Below, one piece after another: positions 8,374 to 16,125 of a stretch of 38,979 bases of DNA. The translations under genes and the position numbers were made by a program. The notes beneath the pieces were generated by a model. That model was not told the DNA's origin. It worked only from the letters and a program-made list of their open reading frames with translations, and did not search any database. The stretch spans positions 1 through 38,979 of the forward strand of contig JAOTYV010000004.1 of NCBI GenBank assembly GCA_029861675.1, in the 5' to 3' direction. Source of the DNA: Alphaproteobacteria bacterium (GTDB taxonomy: Bacteria; Pseudomonadota; Alphaproteobacteria; UBA8366). The first letter of the stretch is position 1. Every line of letters begins with the position of its first letter.

Positions 8374-8694
8374 CTACCGGTCGTTTCCGCCAAGAGCAAC
8401 CACCGCGTCATCGCGGTCAGCGGCGCTGGTCCGGCGGCTCGATAACAGTACCCGGTCGACCATATAGATTTGCCGCAGACAGGCGGCAATATATTCCGCC
8501 AGGGCGGGCGGCATGCCGGCCACTTGGATCTCGACCGCCAAGGCCGAACCGTCGACCCGGGAATGCCATTCGGATGGCGTCAGGCCGCGTTTCGCGAACA
8601 ATTCGAGCAGCCGCGGCATGACGCCGGGAGAGGCCGCCGCGGTCACCGAAAAGCAGGCCGCGTGGACAGGACTTCCATTTTCTGAATTCGACAT
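8374..8694 (-). CDS. ACT-domain protein, small regulatory-subunit-like
   Basis: A 106-residue protein whose central part (ACFSVTAAASPGVMPRLLELFAKRG, quoted here only for its pattern of strand, Pro-Gly turn and helix) looks like an ACT domain of the type found in the small subunit of acetolactate synthase: hydrophobic strand, S-P-G turn, long helix, then an ALAVEIQV strand. No catalytic partner is nearby. The Arg/Asp-rich C-terminal tail shows no known motif. The start at 8694 was chosen because it removes a non-conserved hydrophobic lead; an ATG at 8721 is in frame and neither has a strong ribosome binding site. It heads a probable operon with the NUDIX gene. Confidence 0.7.
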   Translation of the reverse strand: MSNSENGSPVHAACFSVTAAASPGVMPRLLELFAKRGLTPSEWHSRVDGSALAVEIQVAGMPPALAEYIAACLRQIYMVDRVLLSSRRTSAADRDDAVVALGGNDR

Positions 8695-8870
8695 TGAGAC
8701 ACACCGGATTAGTAAAAACATGATTGCGCACAGGACGGGAACCCGGCCCTCGGGAGGGGCCGGCTATCTAATTCGGCTAAGCCGATCCTGTGCTTGGCGT
8801 GTCAACATCGGCCGGACACTATCACCGGCGTCCGGACCCGGCAAGCCTGCGCGCGCCGGGTATGGCTCGG

Positions 8871-8899
8871 CGAAGAAAGAGGCGCCTTTCCGGCGCCTC
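8871..8899 (-). terminator. Rho-independent terminator after the 37-residue membrane protein gene
   Basis: Read on the minus strand, GAGGCGCC-GGAAA-GGCGCCTC forms a perfect 8-bp stem with a five-base loop (8879-8899), followed directly by TTTCTT. It lies 32 bp downstream of the small gene ending at 8931, which supports that gene being a real transcription unit. Confidence 0.8.
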
Positions 8900-8930
8900 G
8901 ACGAGTTGGTTGCGGGTAAGAACGATGCCC

Positions 8931-9044
8931 TTATCCGCCTTCTGTCGGGATCCAATCGAACGCATAGGCGATAAGGATCGCGACGAGGATCACGCCGATT
9001 ATTCCGGCGGTCCAATAGATGCTCTTTTTGCTCTCTTCGGTCAT
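8931..9044 (-). CDS. 37-residue single-pass membrane protein
   Basis: This very small gene encodes a short charged N-terminus (MTEESKKS), one clear transmembrane helix (about residues 9-31, rich in Ile, Val, Leu and Ala and ending in YAFDWI) and a short acidic tail (PTEGG). The ATG at 9044 is preceded by GGAGG at close to ideal spacing, and a strong terminator follows the stop. These flanking signals are the main reason to believe it. With three Lys or Glu pairs before the helix the N-terminus could face the cytoplasm. Function is unknown; proteins of this size often act as subunits or regulators of membrane complexes. It sits alone between the ACT-domain gene and a gene-poor region. Confidence 0.65.
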   Translation of the reverse strand: MTEESKKSIYWTAGIIGVILVAILIAYAFDWIPTEGG

Positions 9045-9068
9045 ATTCGCCTCCGTCTTCCGCAACAC

Positions 9069-9087
9069 GGTGTGGCAACCCCACACC
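9069..9087 (-). other. Hairpin in the leader of the 37-residue protein gene
   Basis: GGTGTGG and CCACACC form a perfect 7-bp stem with a five-base loop, centred about 34 bases upstream of the ATG at 9044 and outside its ribosome binding site. It could stabilise or regulate the short mRNA. It has no T-run and is not a terminator. Confidence 0.35.
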
Positions 9088-9596
9088 AGGGAGACGAGTC
9101 GCCGGCGAAACGTTTAGCCACCGCCATGCCCTGTCGACCCGGGCCATGACGATCAAGGTAAATTTGGTACCCTTTTCCCGTAAAATCAAGCGGCTCCATG
9201 ACCCGTCGCGGCGTGGCGAGATCGCCCGGCATCGGGCCGAAGACCGGAAAAATGATTTCGGTACTGGCCGACCGTGAGCGGTATCGGGGTCGCTGGCGGC
9301 GCTAGGGACTCGGGGCATAGTCAGAAGGCACTACCACGAATTCGTTGGGCTGATCCTCCCCAATACGGAATTATCCGGTTTCGCGGCGGGTGAATTAAAA
9401 CGACTTAGAAACAATAAGTTATGGCTTCCCTTGGGCACTGGGCGGGGCTCGGCCCGTCATTCCGCCGGGTGCGAGCCATGAGCGAAAAAGCGCTGGAAAC
9501 CGGCGGTTCGGGAGATTTAACCGAACTTACCCGCATTCCCGCTTGACCGTTTGCCGCTGCCTATTAGATTTGAGGGGACGGGAGTTACTCAAGCGG
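9088..9596. other. Gene-poor stretch of about 500 bp
   Basis: No convincing gene was found here. There are AT-richer patches near 9157-9190 and 9395-9420 that may hold promoters for the flanking genes, but no clean -35/-10 pair could be placed. A 41-codon plus-strand frame (9421-9546, with a second ATG at 9478) begins after an in-frame stop and ends before the AT-hook gene; it has no good ribosome binding site and no recognisable motif, so it is not annotated. No tRNA, mobile element or long repeat is visible. Confidence 0.5.
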
Positions 9597-9609
9597 CGGA
9601 GGTACAGTC

Positions 9610-9894
9610 GTGTTTAATCTCTGGATCTATCAGCGCCGTTCCTCGTGCTCGGCGCGTCTGCAGCATGGCGGTTCCTCGGTGCTCACACCGATGGAGGGCC
9701 TTGAATCCGCTGTCGAATGGTCGGTTGCCCGGGCGGTTGCCGGCGCCGACCAAGTGACGTCGGACAATGTGCTGCCATTCCAATCGCCGCGGGATTCCGT
9801 TAGCCGGGACCCGGCGGTGCCGGCCGACCGCAAACGGCGGGGCCGCCCAAAGGGCCGTGGACACGGCAAGAAACCCGGCGGCAAGCGCGACTGA
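9610..9894 (+). CDS. Small basic protein with C-terminal AT-hook-like motif
   Basis: A 94-residue protein that was not recognised as a whole. The last 20 residues are very basic and contain RRGRPKGRG (about residues 76-84), the Gly-Arg-Pro core of an AT-hook, flanked by further Lys/Arg/Gly. AT-hooks insert into the minor groove of AT-rich DNA, so a nucleoid or regulatory role is possible. The N-terminal two-thirds has no clear domain. The GTG start at 9610 is preceded by GGAGG with a seven-base gap, which is good support. The stop lies 13 bp before repeat copy 2. The main doubt is that the N-terminal part is compositionally unremarkable. Confidence 0.55.
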   Translation: MFNLWIYQRRSSCSARLQHGGSSVLTPMEGLESAVEWSVARAVAGADQVTSDNVLPFQSPRDSVSRDPAVPADRKRRGRPKGRGHGKKPGGKRD

Positions 9895-9907
9895 CGCGCC
9901 GGCGTCC

Positions 9908-10013
9908 TAAAGCAAATCCCGAGCGAACCGAAACGGTTCGCAGCGACGAATTTGCGTATAATCAAAGAGATAGACCATTTCACTTGAGTCAATTTGAATA
10001 AGAAATGGTCTAG
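9908..10013. repeat. 106-bp paired-hairpin intergenic repeat, copy 2
   Basis: The second copy, same length as 6749-6854 and differing at about 14 positions. Both hairpins are perfect here: GCGAACCG (9923-9930)-AAA-CGGTTCGC (9934-9941) inside GCAAAT (9912-9917)/ATTTGC (9950-9955), and AGACCATTTC (9972-9981)/GAAATGGTCT (10002-10011) with a 20-base loop. It separates the convergent AT-hook and intradiol dioxygenase genes. As in copy 1, its right-hand CTA (10010-10012) is the TAG stop of the minus-strand gene. Several differences between the copies restore or break pairing within the stems. Confidence 0.85.
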
Positions 10014-10684
10014 CCTTCCAAGACGATGTTGAAGTGCCCGGTTTGGCTGCCGGGCTCGATTTGCGGCGACTCCCGGAAGGGAACGATCAACCGCGCGCGC
10101 TCTTCGGCACCTTTAACGGAATGGAGGATGCCGTCCTGCGGGTTCAAGGGGTCGCCGGCGAAATACATCTGCGTCACCAGCGGCGGCCGGCCGGCGGCCG
10201 CAATCCGGAAATGGATATGCGGCGTTCGGCGGAAGAACGCCGATCCATAGGCCGCCGGCTTGATGGTCCGGAACGAATAGCGCCCGGCCCGGTCGGTGGC
10301 GACCGCACCATAGCCCTGAAAATTGGGATCATGGCCGTCGCGCGGGTGGTTATAGATACCCGCCGCATTGGCCTGCCAGATTTCGACCCGGGCGTTGGCG
10401 ATGGGCGCGCCATCCAATCGCAAGACACGTCCGGTGACGTGGATGATGCTGCCGGCGGCATCCTCGTCGCGGCCGCGAAGCCGGACGAGATCGGCGTCGC
10501 GGTCGCTCGATTTCTGAGCGTCGTTTGGATAGAACGGACCCGCGGTTTGCGCGGGCGTCGGGGCTGGCCCGGCGCCGCGGGCGACCATTGGCCAGACCGC
10601 CGCCGTTGCGGCGGCGCCGAGCAGCAGCGAGCGGCGCGTCGTACGCCGGTCCGAAACCGGGCGGTGAGGTCCAATCTCATGCAT
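10010..10684 (-). CDS. Tat-exported intradiol ring-cleavage dioxygenase (protocatechuate 3,4-dioxygenase beta-like)
   Basis: A 224-residue protein beginning with a twin-arginine signal (TTRRSLLLGAAATAAVW), so it is probably exported folded with its iron. The catalytic region shows the expected Fe(III) ligands: a Tyr in AGIYNH, a Tyr in the KPAAYG region or GRYSF, and the two His of RTPHIHFRI. The core includes GRVLRLDGAPIANARVEIWQA, typical of the family. These enzymes cleave catechol-type rings between the hydroxyls. The substrate is unknown, and exported members are poorly characterised. The ATG at 10684 has no strong ribosome binding site; a TTG at 10720 would add 12 residues. The TAG stop is inside repeat copy 2. 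Confidence 0.88.
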   Translation of the reverse strand: MHEIGPHRPVSDRRTTRRSLLLGAAATAAVWPMVARGAGPAPTPAQTAGPFYPNDAQKSSDRDADLVRLRGRDEDAAGSIIHVTGRVLRLDGAPIANARVEIWQANAAGIYNHPRDGHDPNFQGYGAVATDRAGRYSFRTIKPAAYGSAFFRRTPHIHFRIAAAGRPPLVTQMYFAGDPLNPQDGILHSVKGAEERARLIVPFRESPQIEPGSQTGHFNIVLEG

Positions 10685-10860
10685 CGGTCGAAGCTTGGCG
10701 TCCTCGGCGAAACAGGGCAAGCATTAGATGCGTCACGGTGCGGCACATTCTCGTGACCGGAACGGCAGGCCGCAAATCGCCCTTGGTTTTGCTGTGTTGA
10801 ATAATTCGGGATAGGGTGCCGCGCCGCCGGGGCGGACGGCTTGAATTTGGAGGAATTGCG

Positions 10861-12558
10861 GTGGTCGAGACAGCGAAAACGGGTGAAGCGGCGGAATCGG
10901 ACGTGGCGCCGGTGATCGAAGATCTCTTGGCCTGTTGCCGGGGCGCCCTCGGCGCAGCGGAGGCGTTGGAGCACCAGACGCGCGGTGCCGTTGCCGCGCT
11001 GGTCGCCCCGGACGGGCGGGTCGCCGGCGATCTCCTGGAGCGCGAACAGTTCGCCGCGCATGGATATGCCTGGCTCGCCACCTATGTGGAGGGGCTGCGC
11101 CAGATGCTCGGCTGGGCGGAGCGCTGCCTGGGTGCGGGAACCTTCGGCGAAATCGAGGCGCTGACGCTGCAGATGGCGTTCGGTGAATATCTGTCGCAGC
11201 TGTCCGGCGGTTTCGCGATGAGCCAGGGCGAGATCGTCCGGCTGGCCGATATGGGCGTCGCGCCGGCCGACAGCGCCGCCTTTCGCACCGATGGCGTTGC
11301 CAAACTGATCGCCGCGGGCAACACCGCCGCCGTCCGTCAACGGCTGGCCGCCCTGCTGGGCGATGGCGAGATCGCGGACGCGGCGCTGGCCGACGAGACG
11401 CTGATCCTGATGCGCGACCAGTTTCGCCGCTTCGCCGACGAAAAGATCGCGCCCGCCTGCCACGAGTGGCACGTCAAGGATGAGCTGATCCCGCTGCCGC
11501 TGGTCGAGGAATTGTCGGCGCTCGGCGTGTTCGGGCTTACGGTGCCGGAGAGCCATGGCGGGCTCGGCATGGGCAAGATGGCGATGTGCGTGGTGACCGA
11601 GGAGTTGAGCCGTGGCTATATCGGCGTCGGCTCGCTGGGCACCCGCTCGGAGATTGCGGCGGAACTGATCCGTCTCGGCGGCACCGACGCGCAGAAACAG
11701 AAATGGCTGCCCCGGATCGCGTCCGGCGAGGTGCTGCCGACCGCCGTCTTCACGGAGCCGAACACCGGCTCCGATCTCGGCCGTCTGCGAACCCGGGCCG
11801 AGCGCGACGGCGGGACCTACCGTATCTTCGGCAACAAGACCTGGATCACCCATGGGGCGCGCAGCGACCTGATGACCCTGCTGGTGCGCACCGATGCGGA
11901 CGAGCCCGGCTATCGCGGCCTGTCGATGTTCCTGGCCGAGAAGCCGCGCGGCACCGATTCCAATCCCTTCCCGGCGCCGGGCATTAGCGGCGGCGAAATC
12001 CGTGTGTTGGGTTATCGCGGCATGAAGGAGTACGAGATCGGCTTCGACGGGTTCGAGGTCGCGGCGGAGAACCTGCTGGGCGAGGCCGAGGGCGACGGCT
12101 TCAAGCAACTCATGGCGACCTTCGAATCCGCCCGGATCCAGACCGCGGCGCGCGCGGTCGGCGTGGCGCAGAACGCCTTCGAGCTGGCCCTGTCCTATGC
12201 AAGCGAACGCATCCAGTTCGGCAAGCCCCTGGCCGCCTTCCCCCGGGTCGCCGGCAAGATCGCCTGGATGTCGGTGGAAACGATGATCGCCCGGCAGCTC
12301 AGCTATTTCGCCGCGCGCGAGAAGGATTCGGATCGCCGCTGCGATATCGAAGCCGGCATGGCCAAGCTGCTGGCCGCGCGCACCGCGTGGTCGAATGCGG
12401 ACAACGCGGTGCAGATCCATGGCGGCAACGGCTATGCGGAGGAATACCCGATTTCACGGGTGCTGTGCGACGCGCGGATCCTCAATATTTTCGAAGGCAC
12501 CGCGGAAATCCAGTCCAACATCATCGCCCGCGGGCTGTTGTCGGCCGGGCGGAATTAG
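10861..12558 (+). CDS. mcd: (2S)-methylsuccinyl-CoA dehydrogenase (acyl-CoA dehydrogenase family)
   Basis: A 565-residue acyl-CoA dehydrogenase with a long extra N-terminal domain (about 1-170, including AAHGYAWLATYVEGLRQM and GEIEALTLQMAFGEYL), which distinguishes Mcd from ordinary 380-residue members. The core has the FAD/acyl-CoA motifs TAVFTEPNTGSDLG, KTWITHGARSD, QIHGGNGYAEEYP and the FEGTAEIQ motif carrying the likely catalytic Glu (E545). Mcd oxidises (2S)-methylsuccinyl-CoA to mesaconyl-CoA in the ethylmalonyl-CoA pathway, passing electrons to ETF, which is encoded about 1.8 kb downstream. The GTG start at 10861 has a GGAGG eight bases upstream. Confidence 0.85.
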   Translation: MVETAKTGEAAESDVAPVIEDLLACCRGALGAAEALEHQTRGAVAALVAPDGRVAGDLLEREQFAAHGYAWLATYVEGLRQMLGWAERCLGAGTFGEIEALTLQMAFGEYLSQLSGGFAMSQGEIVRLADMGVAPADSAAFRTDGVAKLIAAGNTAAVRQRLAALLGDGEIADAALADETLILMRDQFRRFADEKIAPACHEWHVKDELIPLPLVEELSALGVFGLTVPESHGGLGMGKMAMCVVTEELSRGYIGVGSLGTRSEIAAELIRLGGTDAQKQKWLPRIASGEVLPTAVFTEPNTGSDLGRLRTRAERDGGTYRIFGNKTWITHGARSDLMTLLVRTDADEPGYRGLSMFLAEKPRGTDSNPFPAPGISGGEIRVLGYRGMKEYEIGFDGFEVAAENLLGEAEGDGFKQLMATFESARIQTAARAVGVAQNAFELALSYASERIQFGKPLAAFPRVAGKIAWMSVETMIARQLSYFAAREKDSDRRCDIEAGMAKLLAARTAWSNADNAVQIHGGNGYAEEYPISRVLCDARILNIFEGTAEIQSNIIARGLLSAGRN

Positions 12559-12637
12559 AAGCGGCGTTTTCACCGACGGCGGATCGAAATCCGCGTTACC
12601 CCTGTCCACCCGGCGCAAAAACGGCTATATCGCTGCA

Positions 12638-12838
12638 ATGTCCGGAGCCGTCACCTTTCTGCTCGTGATCGCCATGCTGGCTACGCTCGGCGTGCTGGCA
12701 TTCGGCTTGATCACCATGGCCCGGGGCGGCGACTTCAACCGCCGCAATTCGAACAAGCTGATGCGCTGGCGCATCCTCCTGCAGTTCATCGCGCTGGTAC
12801 TGTTCGCCATCCTGATGCTGGCTCTGGGTAAGTCCTGA
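12638..12838 (+). CDS. Twin-transmembrane HIG1-domain protein
   Basis: A 66-residue protein with two hydrophobic helices (about residues 5-27 and 45-64) joined by a polar loop MARGGDFNRRNSNKLMRWR. The loop and the LMRWRILLQF entry to the second helix fit the HIG1 N-terminal family (hypoxia-induced), whose eukaryotic members bind respiratory complexes. Bacterial members are often simply called twin-transmembrane proteins. Its stop overlaps the start of the adenosyltransferase by one base (TGATG), so the two are translationally coupled. It follows mcd by 79 bp. Confidence 0.75.
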   Translation: MSGAVTFLLVIAMLATLGVLAFGLITMARGGDFNRRNSNKLMRWRILLQFIALVLFAILMLALGKS

Positions 12839-13407
12839 TGGTCAAGTTGACGCGCATCTACACCGGTGGCGGCGATGGCGGCGAAACCTCGCTCGGCGAC
12901 GGCGGGCGGGTCGCCAAGCATGATATCCGGGTCGAGGCCTATGGCACGGTGGACGAGGCGAATGCGGTAATCGGGCTGGTTCGCGCCGGCGCAGCGTTAC
13001 CCGGCGACGTCGATGCGATGCTGAGCCGGATCCAAAACGACCTGTTCGATCTGGGAGCCGATCTTTGCACGCCCGAGGGCAGCGACCGGGGCGCCGCGGC
13101 GCTGCGGGTCAGCGCGGAGCAGGCGGCGCGCCTGGAGGCGGAGATCGATGCGATCAACGCCCCGCTGGCGCCGTTGAACAGCTTCGTGCTGCCGGGCGGT
13201 TCCCCGGCGGCGGCGCAGTTGCATCACGCGCGCACGGTGGTGCGGCGCGCCGAACGGCTGGTGGCGCAGTTGGCCGACGCACAGACGGTGAACCGTCAGG
13301 TGCTGGTCTACCTGAACCGCCTCTCGGACTTGCTTTTTGTTTTGGCACGCCACTGCAATGACGGCGGCAAGGCCGACGTGCTCTGGGTGCCCGGCGCCAA
13401 CCGCTAG
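12838..13407 (+). CDS. Cob(I)alamin adenosyltransferase, PduO type
   Basis: A 189-residue protein with the PduO-type N-terminal ATP-binding signature RIYTGGGDGGETSLGDGGRVAKHD, the VEAYGTVDEANAVIG helix and the C-terminal RRAERL...VNRQVLVYLNRLSDLLFVLAR region. It transfers the adenosyl group of ATP to cob(I)alamin to make coenzyme B12. The context fits: the ethylmalonyl-CoA pathway uses two adenosylcobalamin-dependent mutases, and the window also encodes a B12-dependent ribonucleotide reductase. Its start overlaps the upstream small membrane gene by one base. Confidence 0.93.
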   Translation: MVKLTRIYTGGGDGGETSLGDGGRVAKHDIRVEAYGTVDEANAVIGLVRAGAALPGDVDAMLSRIQNDLFDLGADLCTPEGSDRGAAALRVSAEQAARLEAEIDAINAPLAPLNSFVLPGGSPAAAQLHHARTVVRRAERLVAQLADAQTVNRQVLVYLNRLSDLLFVLARHCNDGGKADVLWVPGANR

Positions 13408-13429
13408 CTGTGTCTGTGGTTCCCGGCCG

Positions 13430-14233
13430 GTGATCCTTGAACTCATCGAATATCTCACCACCGATTGTCCGCGCCCCGCCCGTCGTCTCGGTTATCTGAA
13501 GGAGGCGGTCGCCATTCACGCCCGCCGCCGGCGGCTCGGGCCGGTTTGGGACGATCATCTCGAACGCTCGCGCGCCGTCATCACCGATGCCATCGCCCGA
13601 TGTCCCCGGCGGCGCACAGCGCTGGTAATCGGCTCGGGGCTGCTACTAGATATTCCGCTGGCCGAACTGGCGGCAGGTTTCGACCGTGTACTGCTGGCCG
13701 ATCTCGTGCATTTGCGGGCGGCCCGGCGCACCGCCGCGCACTACGGCAACGTCGAATTGGTGACCGCCGATGTGACAGGGTTCGTCGGCGATCTGGAGCA
13801 CCGCGTCGCGGCGGGTTGGCGCGGCGATCCGGTGCCGGTTTCGGATGCGTTCCTCGACGTGGCCGATCTCGATCTCGTCGTATCGGCCAATGTGATGGCG
13901 CAGCTGGCGATTTTCCCGGCCGCGGCGATGCAGCGCCGCGCCGGGCTGGACGGCGACGCCTTGGATACATTTTGCCGCACCGTCGTGCAGCGCCATCTCG
14001 ATTATCTCGGCCGGTTCGACGCCATGGTTTGCCTGATCACCGAACGGCGCCGCGAGGCCTTCGACAGGAACGGCGGACGGCTTACCGATCAGGATGCGCT
14101 GTTTGGCGTTTCCCTGCCCGAAGGCGGTGCGGAATGGAGCTGGACCCTGGCGCCGCTGGGCGAAGTGAACAAGGATTACGGAATCCGCAACCGGGTTGTC
14201 GGATACTGCGAATTCCCGCCGCTTGGGTCCTGA
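13430..14233 (+). CDS. Uncharacterised protein with Rossmann-like, methyltransferase-type core
   Basis: A 267-residue soluble protein of unknown function. A TALVIGSGLLLDIPL stretch (about residues 63-77) followed by a strand VLLADLVH and later VELVTADVTGF has the order of a class I SAM-dependent methyltransferase fold: glycine loop, acidic residue after strand 2, Asp after strand 3. A DLDLVVSANVMAQLAIFP segment could be the motif IV region. No known substrate motif was seen. The GTG at 13430 is the only sensible start and has a weak ribosome binding site. It lies 22 bp after the cobalamin adenosyltransferase, so it is probably in the same transcript. Confidence 0.65.
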   Translation: MILELIEYLTTDCPRPARRLGYLKEAVAIHARRRRLGPVWDDHLERSRAVITDAIARCPRRRTALVIGSGLLLDIPLAELAAGFDRVLLADLVHLRAARRTAAHYGNVELVTADVTGFVGDLEHRVAAGWRGDPVPVSDAFLDVADLDLVVSANVMAQLAIFPAAAMQRRAGLDGDALDTFCRTVVQRHLDYLGRFDAMVCLITERRREAFDRNGGRLTDQDALFGVSLPEGGAEWSWTLAPLGEVNKDYGIRNRVVGYCEFPPLGS

Positions 14234-14244
14234 TTTTCGCGAAT

Positions 14245-14329
14245 TTGACCTCTTTCGCGGTTCTGCCTATGGTGCGCCGTCCTTGCGGCGGGCCCCGGCT
14301 TGACAGGGCACGGCAAGCCTCCGTATGTC
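14245..14329 (+). promoter_or_regulatory. Two candidate sigma-70 promoters upstream of etfB
   Basis: In the 135-bp gap before etfB, TTGACC (14245-14250) and TATGGT (14268-14273) are 17 bp apart, and a consensus TTGACA (14300-14305) is followed 18 bp later by TATGTC (14324-14329). The second would start transcription roughly 30 bp before the etfB start codon. These are by-eye matches; alphaproteobacterial -10 boxes are often poor. Confidence 0.4.
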
Positions 14330-14368
14330 TCATCCTAATTTCCCTGATGCACGCGAGAAGAGAGAGCG

Positions 14369-15118
14369 ATGAAAGTCCTCGTCCCCGTGAAGCGGGTCAT
14401 CGATTACAACGTGAAGATCCGCGTCAAGGCGGATCAAACCGGTGTCGAGACCGCCAACGTAAAAATGTCCATGAATCCCTTCGATGAGATTTCCATCGAA
14501 GAGGCCATCCGCATGAAGGAAGCCGGATCGGCGACCGAAATTATCGCCGCGTCCATCGGCCCGCAGCAATGTCAGGAAACCATCCGGACGGCGCTCGCCA
14601 TGGGCGCGGATCGCGGTATCCTGGTGCAGACCGATGAAGAGGTGGAACCGCTCGCCGTGGCGAAGATCCTGAAGGCGCTGGCCGAGAAGGAAAGCCCGCA
14701 GGTGGTGATCGCCGGCAAGCAGGCGATCGATGACGATTCCAACCAAACCGGCCAGATGCTGGCGGCGCTGCTCGGCTGGAGCCAGGCGACCTATGCCTCG
14801 AAGATCGAGCTTGGCGACGGCAAGGCCACGATCATCCGGGAAGTCGACGGCGGCCTGGAAACGGTCGAGGTGACCCTGCCGACGGTCGTCACCACCGATC
14901 TGCGTCTCAACGAGCCGCGCTATGCCTCGTTGCCCAATATCATGAAGGCGAAGAAGAAGCCGATCGACGTCATGTCGCCGGAAGATCTGGGCGTCGACAT
15001 CACGCCGCGCCTCAAGACGCTGAAGGTGATCGATCCGCCGAAGCGCGACTCCGGCGTCATCGTGGAAACGATCGCCGAACTTGTGGATAAGCTGAAGAAC
15101 GAAGCGAAGGTGATCTGA
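14369..15118 (+). CDS. etfB: Electron transfer flavoprotein, beta subunit
   Basis: A 249-residue protein, the usual EtfB length. It starts [20 protein letters not shown] and contains the family patterns [26 protein letters not shown] and [20 protein letters not shown], plus the recognition-loop region [18 protein letters not shown] that contacts partner dehydrogenases. The beta subunit binds AMP and, with EtfA, carries electrons from acyl-CoA dehydrogenases to ETF:ubiquinone oxidoreductase. A GAGAGAG stretch lies just upstream of the ATG. etfA begins two bases after its stop. The upstream gap may hold its own promoters, while mcd 1.8 kb upstream is a likely electron donor. Confidence 0.97.
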   Translation: MKVLVPVKRVIDYNVKIRVKADQTGVETANVKMSMNPFDEISIEEAIRMKEAGSATEIIAASIGPQQCQETIRTALAMGADRGILVQTDEEVEPLAVAKILKALAEKESPQVVIAGKQAIDDDSNQTGQMLAALLGWSQATYASKIELGDGKATIIREVDGGLETVEVTLPTVVTTDLRLNEPRYASLPNIMKAKKKPIDVMSPEDLGVDITPRLKTLKVIDPPKRDSGVIVETIAELVDKLKNEAKVI

Positions 15119-15120
15119 GC

Positions 15121-16053
15121 ATGACGAACCTGGTCATTGCCGAACACGAAGAGGGCGAGCTCAAAGGAGCGACCTTCAACACCGTTGCCGCGGCTCAGGC
15201 CATCGGCGGCGAAACCCATTTGCTCGTGGCCGGGTCCGGCTGCGCGGCGGTTGCCGACGCGGCCGCGAAGGTCGAGGGCGTCGCCAAGGTTCTGCTTGCG
15301 GACAGCGCCGAATACGACCGGTCGATCGCGGAGAATCTGGCGCCGCTGATCGTCGGCCTTGCGGGCGGGTACTCGCATGTCCTCGCGCCCGCAACGACAT
15401 TCGGCAAGAACGTGATGCCGCGCGTCGCGGCGATGCTGGATGCGCAGCAGATTTCCGAAATCACCGCCGTCGTGTCGGACGATACCTTCGACCGGCCGAT
15501 CTATGCCGGCAACGCGATTGCTACGGTGCAGTCGGCGGACCCCGTCAAGATCATTACCGTGCGCGCCACCGGTTTCGATCCGGTCGCGGCGGAAGGCGGT
15601 TCGGCGGCGGTCGAGGCTGTCGACGCCACCGGAAGCGCGGGCCTCACCAGCTTCGTCAGCGCGGAAATCTCGAAATCCGAGCGGCCCGAACTGACCGCCG
15701 CCCGGATCGTCATTTCGGGCGGCCGCGGCATGCAGAGCGGCGATAATTTCGCGATGCTCGAAAAAGTCGCGGACAAGCTCGGCGCGGCCGTCGGCGCTTC
15801 GCGCGCCGCCGTCGATGCGGGCTTCGTGCCGAACGACTATCAGGTTGGCCAAACCGGCAAGATTGTCGCGCCCGATTTGTATATCGCGGTCGGTATTTCC
15901 GGCGCCATCCAGCATCTCGCCGGCATGAAGGACAGCAAGGTGATCGTCGCGATCAACAAGGACGAGGAGGCACCGATCTTTCAAGTCGCCGATTACGGCA
16001 TCGTCGGTGATCTCTTCAACCTGGTTCCCGAACTGGAAGAAGAACTCGAGTAG
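15121..16053 (+). CDS. etfA: Electron transfer flavoprotein, alpha subunit
   Basis: A 310-residue EtfA. The C-terminal FAD-binding domain is complete: [51 protein letters not shown] and [21 protein letters not shown]. The N-terminal domain packs against EtfB. It begins two bases after etfB, so the two are co-translated in a one-to-one complex in the cytoplasm. The next gene, 3-hydroxybutyryl-CoA dehydrogenase, follows 72 bp later. Confidence 0.97.
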   Translation: MTNLVIAEHEEGELKGATFNTVAAAQAIGGETHLLVAGSGCAAVADAAAKVEGVAKVLLADSAEYDRSIAENLAPLIVGLAGGYSHVLAPATTFGKNVMPRVAAMLDAQQISEITAVVSDDTFDRPIYAGNAIATVQSADPVKIITVRATGFDPVAAEGGSAAVEAVDATGSAGLTSFVSAEISKSERPELTAARIVISGGRGMQSGDNFAMLEKVADKLGAAVGASRAAVDAGFVPNDYQVGQTGKIVAPDLYIAVGISGAIQHLAGMKDSKVIVAINKDEEAPIFQVADYGIVGDLFNLVPELEEELE

Positions 16054-16125
16054 ACGCTCTAGGCACGGCCGCCCGCGGGGTGGCGAGACGTCCTAGACAA
16101 CGCGGTGTCCGAAAGGGCTGAATTC

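Noticed and set aside
9421..9546. 41-codon plus-strand frame in the gene-poor region
   Set aside because: There is no Shine-Dalgarno sequence, no motif and no terminator, so it cannot be separated from chance.
10174..12420. 748-codon minus-strand frame opposite mcd
   Set aside because: It crosses both the intradiol dioxygenase and mcd genes, has low-complexity composition and no ribosome binding site, so it is a shadow frame.
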